25,239 bases of DNA. It comes from Lentisphaeria bacterium UBA1776 (GTDB lineage: Bacteria > Verrucomicrobiota > Lentisphaeria > Victivallales > Victivallaceae). Position 1 is the stretch's first letter. Every line of letters starts with the position of its first letter. A program made the translations under genes and the position numbers. Shown here piece by piece: positions 22,660 to 25,239 of the stretch. Location of the stretch: NCBI GenBank assembly GCA_002314605.1, contig DCGO01000105.1, forward strand, positions 1 through 25,239, written 5' to 3'. The notes under the pieces were generated by a model. The model was not told where the DNA came from, searched no databases, and was given only the letters and a program-made list of their open reading frames with translations.

Positions 22660-22685
22660 GACCGGCGGCGATCATGCCGCCGGTC
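22660..22685. repeat. Strong 10-bp-stem hairpin downstream of the oxidoreductase
   Basis: A perfect inverted repeat GACCGGCGGC-N6-GCCGCCGGTC. It could end transcription of the isomerase-oxidoreductase operon, but no T-run follows. A REP-like palindrome or a 3' mRNA-stabilising stem is equally possible. Confidence 0.6.
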
Positions 22686-22699
22686 ACCGGTTGTTCCAG

Positions 22700-22751
22700 C
22701 TTGCGCCCAGCGCAAGGCGTACCGCCGTCACGCGGGAAACGGACATCCCGC
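22700..22751. repeat. Two further hairpins of the intergenic cluster
   Basis: CTTGCGC-CCA-GCGCAAG (22700-22716, 7-bp stem, 3-base loop) and GCGGGA-N8-TCCCGC (22732-22751, 6-bp stem). Together with the 10-bp stem upstream they make three inverted repeats in 92 bp. Confidence 0.55.
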
Positions 22752-22782
22752 AGCAGCAGACGGACCGGAAGACGTGCCATTT

Positions 22783-22817
22783 CATATTTCATATTTCATA
22801 TTTCACATTTCGTATTT
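22783..22817. repeat. Tandem heptamer array (CATATTT)
   Basis: Three perfect CATATTT units, then CACATTT and CGTATTT, preceded by a partial CATTT at 22778. Period 7 and strongly AT-rich in a GC-rich background. It runs into the -35 region of the rhomboid promoter. Confidence 0.85.
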
Positions 22818-22844
22818 GCGCAGAACACATGGATGGTGTATATT
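22816..22844 (+). promoter_or_regulatory. Predicted promoter of the rhomboid-queA run
   Basis: TTGCGC (22816-22821), a 17-bp spacer and TATATT (22839-22844), about 36 bp before the rhomboid start. The -35 box touches the last heptamer of the tandem array, so changes in repeat number would alter the upstream region. Confidence 0.55.
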
Positions 22845-22880
22845 ATTCTCCATAGTGGATTTTGACTTGTGAGGTAAAAA

Positions 22881-23744
22881 ATGGGTCTTTACGACCGCTC
22901 TTATATGAATCGGGAAAACGGTGCGCCGTCCGGCGGCATGTCCATGATCTGGAAACTCATTGCCGCCAATGTGATCGTCTATCTTCTTGCCGCGGGGTCG
23001 CCTTCCATCGCACAGGAAATGGTGCTGAACGGTCCCGCTATGCAGCAGTTTCAGCTCTACCGGGTGGTCACGGCAGCCTTTCTCCATGTGGATTTCTGGC
23101 ATATCGTCCTCAATATGTGGGGGCTTTACCTCTTCGGCTCCCTGGCGGCGCCTCACTTGAAACCGCTGCAGGTGCTGTGGCTCTATATCATTGGTGGCAT
23201 CGCCGGCAATCTCCTGTTTCTGGCCTTCAACTGGGCCACCCCCTTCGCCCTGCTGGGGGCATCCGGGGCCGTCTATGCCGTGACCCTCGCCGCCGCCATG
23301 CTGGAGCCGGACCGGAAGTTCTTCATGATCTTCATGCCCTTCCGTCCCATCAAAACCAGCACCATGGTCATCGTCTTCACCATTATTGAGATCGTAAGCG
23401 CCATGGGAGGGCATGACGGTGTCGCCCATCTGGCCCATCTGGGGGGATTCCTCGGAGGGTGGCTCTATCTCAAACTGGCCCGGGTCCCCCTGGCGTGGGA
23501 TCCCCTGACAAAACTTTTCCGGGGAAGCACTTCCGGTTCCGGAGAAAGCAGGAGCTACGATGCGGGCTCCTACCGCTGGACCGGCACCGGACAGGCCACA
23601 TTCGCCCCCGGAAAACCCGTCCCGCAAAGAGAAGTGGACCGGCTGCTGGACAAGATCTCCAATACCGGAGTCAACTCTCTTACGCCGGAAGAACTGGCCA
23701 CTCTGCGCCGGATCCGGGAAGAGATGAACCATCCGGGGAGGTAG
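22881..23744 (+). CDS. Rhomboid-family intramembrane serine protease
   Basis: A 287-residue inner-membrane protease with about six transmembrane helices in residues 22-200. The catalytic serine is S128 in GASGA (126-130). The catalytic histidine is probably H186 in AHLGGFLGG. The supporting FLHVDFWHIVLNMWGL (67-82) carries H69, H74 and N78. A soluble C-terminal tail (about 205-287) ends in a short helical module, VDRLLDKISNTGVNSLTPEELATLRRIREEM, seen after rhomboid domains in several bacterial groups. GAGGT is 5 bp upstream of the ATG. The next gene, queA, begins 6 bp after the stop. The substrate is unknown. Confidence 0.92.
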   Translation: MGLYDRSYMNRENGAPSGGMSMIWKLIAANVIVYLLAAGSPSIAQEMVLNGPAMQQFQLYRVVTAAFLHVDFWHIVLNMWGLYLFGSLAAPHLKPLQVLWLYIIGGIAGNLLFLAFNWATPFALLGASGAVYAVTLAAAMLEPDRKFFMIFMPFRPIKTSTMVIVFTIIEIVSAMGGHDGVAHLAHLGGFLGGWLYLKLARVPLAWDPLTKLFRGSTSGSGESRSYDAGSYRWTGTGQATFAPGKPVPQREVDRLLDKISNTGVNSLTPEELATLRRIREEMNHPGR

Positions 23745-23750
23745 GAAACC

Positions 23751-24809
23751 ATGCCCCTCTCCGCATCGATTTTTGACTACACCCTTCCGGAAGAGCTGAT
23801 CGCCCAGCATCCGGCGGAGCGGCGGGACGGCTCCCGGATGATGGCCCTGGACCGGGGCACCGGAGCAACGCAGATACTCCCCTTCCCCCGGATCACGGAT
23901 TTTCTCCGGGAGGGAGATGCCATGATCTTCAACGACACCCGGGTCCTCCACGGCCGGATGTACGCCCGCAAAAACGGTCTTCCGGATGGGGCGAAATTTG
24001 AACTCCTGCTGGTGGAACACCTCCGGGATCGGCGCTGGAAGGTCCTGCTGAAACCCGGCAAGCGTGCCCTGCCCAGGGTACGGGCCGTGCTGCTGGACGG
24101 TCAGGGCAATCTCAATCCCTGCGGAGATGCATTCACGGTCATCGGCCGGTACGATGAAGAAGCCTTTGAAGTGGAATTTTCCGGAGATGACACGCTCTTC
24201 CAGACCCGCTACGGCCATGTGCCGCTCCCCCCGTACATCAGACGGGGAGACGAAAATGCCGACAGCGAGCGTTATCAGACCATCTTTGCCGCCAAACCCG
24301 GAGCAGTGGCCGCCCCTACGGCAGGCTTGCACTTCACCCCGGAGATCCTTGCGGAACTTTCATCAAAAGGGGTGCGTCAGGCGGCTATCACCCTCCATGT
24401 GGGGCCGGGGACCTTCAAACCCGTCAGCGTGGAAGATGTGTCGCAGCACAAAATGCACGAAGAGGAATTTTTTCTTTCCGAATCCACGGTGAAATTAATT
24501 GAAGAAACCCATGCCTCCGGGCACAAAGTTCTGGCGGTGGGGACCACCACGGTCCGGGTACTGGAGAGCTGCTCCGATGAGGCGGGACACCTGAAACCCG
24601 GCCACAGACGGACGGAGATCTTTCTCTATCCCCCCTACCGCCCCCGGGTGGCGGACATGCTTCTGACCAATTTTCATTTGCCCAAGAGTACCCTTCTCAT
24701 GCTGGTCTCCTGTTATGCAGCCAGAGAACATGTGCTGGCGGCGTACCAGCGGGCCATTGCGGAAAAAATGCGTTTTTACAGCTACGGCGACTGTATGCTG
24801 TTTCACTGA
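23751..24809 (+). CDS. queA: S-adenosylmethionine:tRNA ribosyltransferase-isomerase QueA
   Basis: A 352-residue enzyme that transfers the ribosyl part of SAM to preQ1 in tRNA, forming epoxyqueuosine (queuosine pathway). Characteristic segments are FDYTLPEELIAQHPAERRDGSR at the N-terminus, MIFNDTRVLHGR, GHVPLPPYI, and the signature AAPTAGLHFTPE followed by HVGPGTFKPV. VGTTTVRVLE and LLTNFHLPKSTLLMLV lie near the C-terminus. The length is standard. The ribosome-binding site GGGGAGG overlaps the end of the rhomboid gene, indicating one transcript. Together with ttcA (7317) it makes two tRNA-modification genes in the window, though they are not linked in an operon. Confidence 0.96.
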   Translation: MPLSASIFDYTLPEELIAQHPAERRDGSRMMALDRGTGATQILPFPRITDFLREGDAMIFNDTRVLHGRMYARKNGLPDGAKFELLLVEHLRDRRWKVLLKPGKRALPRVRAVLLDGQGNLNPCGDAFTVIGRYDEEAFEVEFSGDDTLFQTRYGHVPLPPYIRRGDENADSERYQTIFAAKPGAVAAPTAGLHFTPEILAELSSKGVRQAAITLHVGPGTFKPVSVEDVSQHKMHEEEFFLSESTVKLIEETHASGHKVLAVGTTTVRVLESCSDEAGHLKPGHRRTEIFLYPPYRPRVADMLLTNFHLPKSTLLMLVSCYAAREHVLAAYQRAIAEKMRFYSYGDCMLFH

Positions 24810-24831
24810 AAATCTGAAATGGAGAAAAAAA

Positions 24832-25239
24832 ATGAAATCATCGGACTTTGCCATTACGAGCCTCGGCACACCGGGCATCACATCTCCCATCACCAACATG
24901 GATTTTGTTCCGGACAATGCCGATGTGGCGTATGATAACCAGACCGGGGATCTGATGCTGGGCATCCAGTCAGGTGCGCCCATTCCCGCTTTCGAGTCCG
25001 CAGGCCCCCGGCAGAAGATCTTCCACGATCCGGCGTGGAGCAAGGCGGCCATTCTGACCGCCGGCGGGCTGTGCCCGGGCCTGAATGACGTCATCAAATT
25101 TCTCACCCGGACCCTCCGGCAGCAGTACGGGGTCCCGGTGGTTTACGGGATCCAGTACGGCTACCGGGGCCTCAATCCGGAGTTCAAACTGGAACCCGTG
25201 CTGCTGACCGAGAACGATGTGGACCACATCCACGAAGCC
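24832..25239 (+). CDS. 6-phosphofructokinase, TP0108-like group (partial, runs off the window)
   Basis: An open frame of 136 codons continues past the right edge. It starts at the ATG at 24832 with GGAG 7 bp upstream, 22 bp after the queA stop. The N-terminal extension (about 70 residues) precedes AAILTAGGLCPGLNDVIK, the glycine-rich phosphoryl-donor loop of phosphofructokinases. VVYGIQYGYRGL then follows, as in the family. The GGLCPGLN form with a long N-terminal extension is typical of the TP0108-like group found in spirochaetes, plants and PVC bacteria. Whether it uses ATP or pyrophosphate cannot be settled, because the discriminating residues (GDDS versus GGDD region) lie outside the window. 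Confidence 0.88.
   Translation, partial: MKSSDFAITSLGTPGITSPITNMDFVPDNADVAYDNQTGDLMLGIQSGAPIPAFESAGPRQKIFHDPAWSKAAILTAGGLCPGLNDVIKFLTRTLRQQYGVPVVYGIQYGYRGLNPEFKLEPVLLTENDVDHIHEA

Larger units (their letters stand above)
22613..22880. other. Non-coding spacer: hairpin cluster, heptamer array and promoter
   Basis: This 268-bp gap holds no convincing gene. From left to right it has a strong hairpin (22660-22685), a second hairpin (22700-22716), a third (22732-22751), a tandem heptamer array (22783-22817) and the rhomboid promoter. It looks like a mosaic repetitive element inserted between the oxidoreductase and rhomboid genes. Confidence 0.5.

Noticed and set aside
21470..22792. 440-codon minus-strand open frame starting in the heptamer array
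   Set aside because: Its N-terminus comes from the repeat and hairpin block, and the rest is antisense to the oxidoreductase and isomerase genes.
22783..22817. Heptamer array as a possible CRISPR
   Set aside because: The units are 7 bp and directly adjacent, with no spacers, and no cas gene is present.
22803..24332. 509-codon open frame on the minus strand opposite rhomboid and queA
   Set aside because: Both plus-strand genes are clear family members. The antisense frame is open because of GC-rich codon bias and has low-complexity, His/Gly/Pro-rich content with no recognisable domain.

Overview
The window is GC-rich, gene-dense bacterial chromosome carrying 22 protein-coding genes, one of them cut by the right edge. 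I see no rRNA, tRNA, CRISPR array, transposase or phage gene. The cell is diderm and makes lipopolysaccharide: it has KdsD (Kdo synthesis), LptE (LPS export) and an ArnT-like lipid glycosyltransferase. It also has the McsA/McsB protein-arginine kinase pair, a strongly altered FtsZ and a TP0108-like phosphofructokinase. Together these suggest the PVC superphylum, most plausibly Lentisphaerota (Victivallis-like). That placement is inference from gene content; no 16S or database comparison was possible.

Layout. (1) 84-6369, minus strand, read right to left: hisE, hisG, kdsD, a BamD-like TPR protein, lptE, ktrB, ktrA and a cysteine-rich AllA-like protein, closed by a nested hairpin at 21-64. This is one tightly packed run linking histidine synthesis, envelope biogenesis and potassium uptake. 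(2) 6370-6546: divergent promoters. (3) 6547-8081, plus: a DEDDh exonuclease coupled by a 4-bp overlap to a TtcA-type tRNA thiolase. (4) 8085-11592, minus: mcsA, mcsB and an RNB-family exoribonuclease. (5) 11699-13815, plus: methylthioadenosine phosphorylase and a divergent ftsZ. (6) 13926-17726, minus: an RIC/ScdA-like protein, a Cu+ P1B ATPase and a PflX-type radical SAM protein. (7) 17942-19768, plus: a GT39/ArnT-like membrane glycosyltransferase, whose 3' end overlaps that of an araC-type regulator. (8) 19741-22612: the araC gene (minus) diverges from a TIM-barrel isomerase/epimerase and a Gfo/Idh/MocA oxidoreductase (plus), likely a small sugar or polyol catabolic regulon. (9) 22613-22880: a non-coding patch of three hairpins and a heptamer tandem array. 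(10) 22881 to the end, plus: rhomboid protease, queA and the start of a phosphofructokinase gene.

Points worth a second look: an FtsZ that departs from the consensus in its GTP-binding loops yet keeps its catalytic-loop aspartates and C-terminal peptide; three long homopolymeric G tracts (G10 in ktrB, G9 in the glycosyltransferase, G8 at the RIC ribosome-binding site) that could act as slippage switches; an operon joining arginine phosphorylation to an exoribonuclease; an RIC-like protein that appears to lack part of the usual diiron ligand set; and the hairpin/heptamer element. I did not find an unmistakable new multi-gene system; most of the window is recognisable housekeeping and envelope biology with unusual variations.
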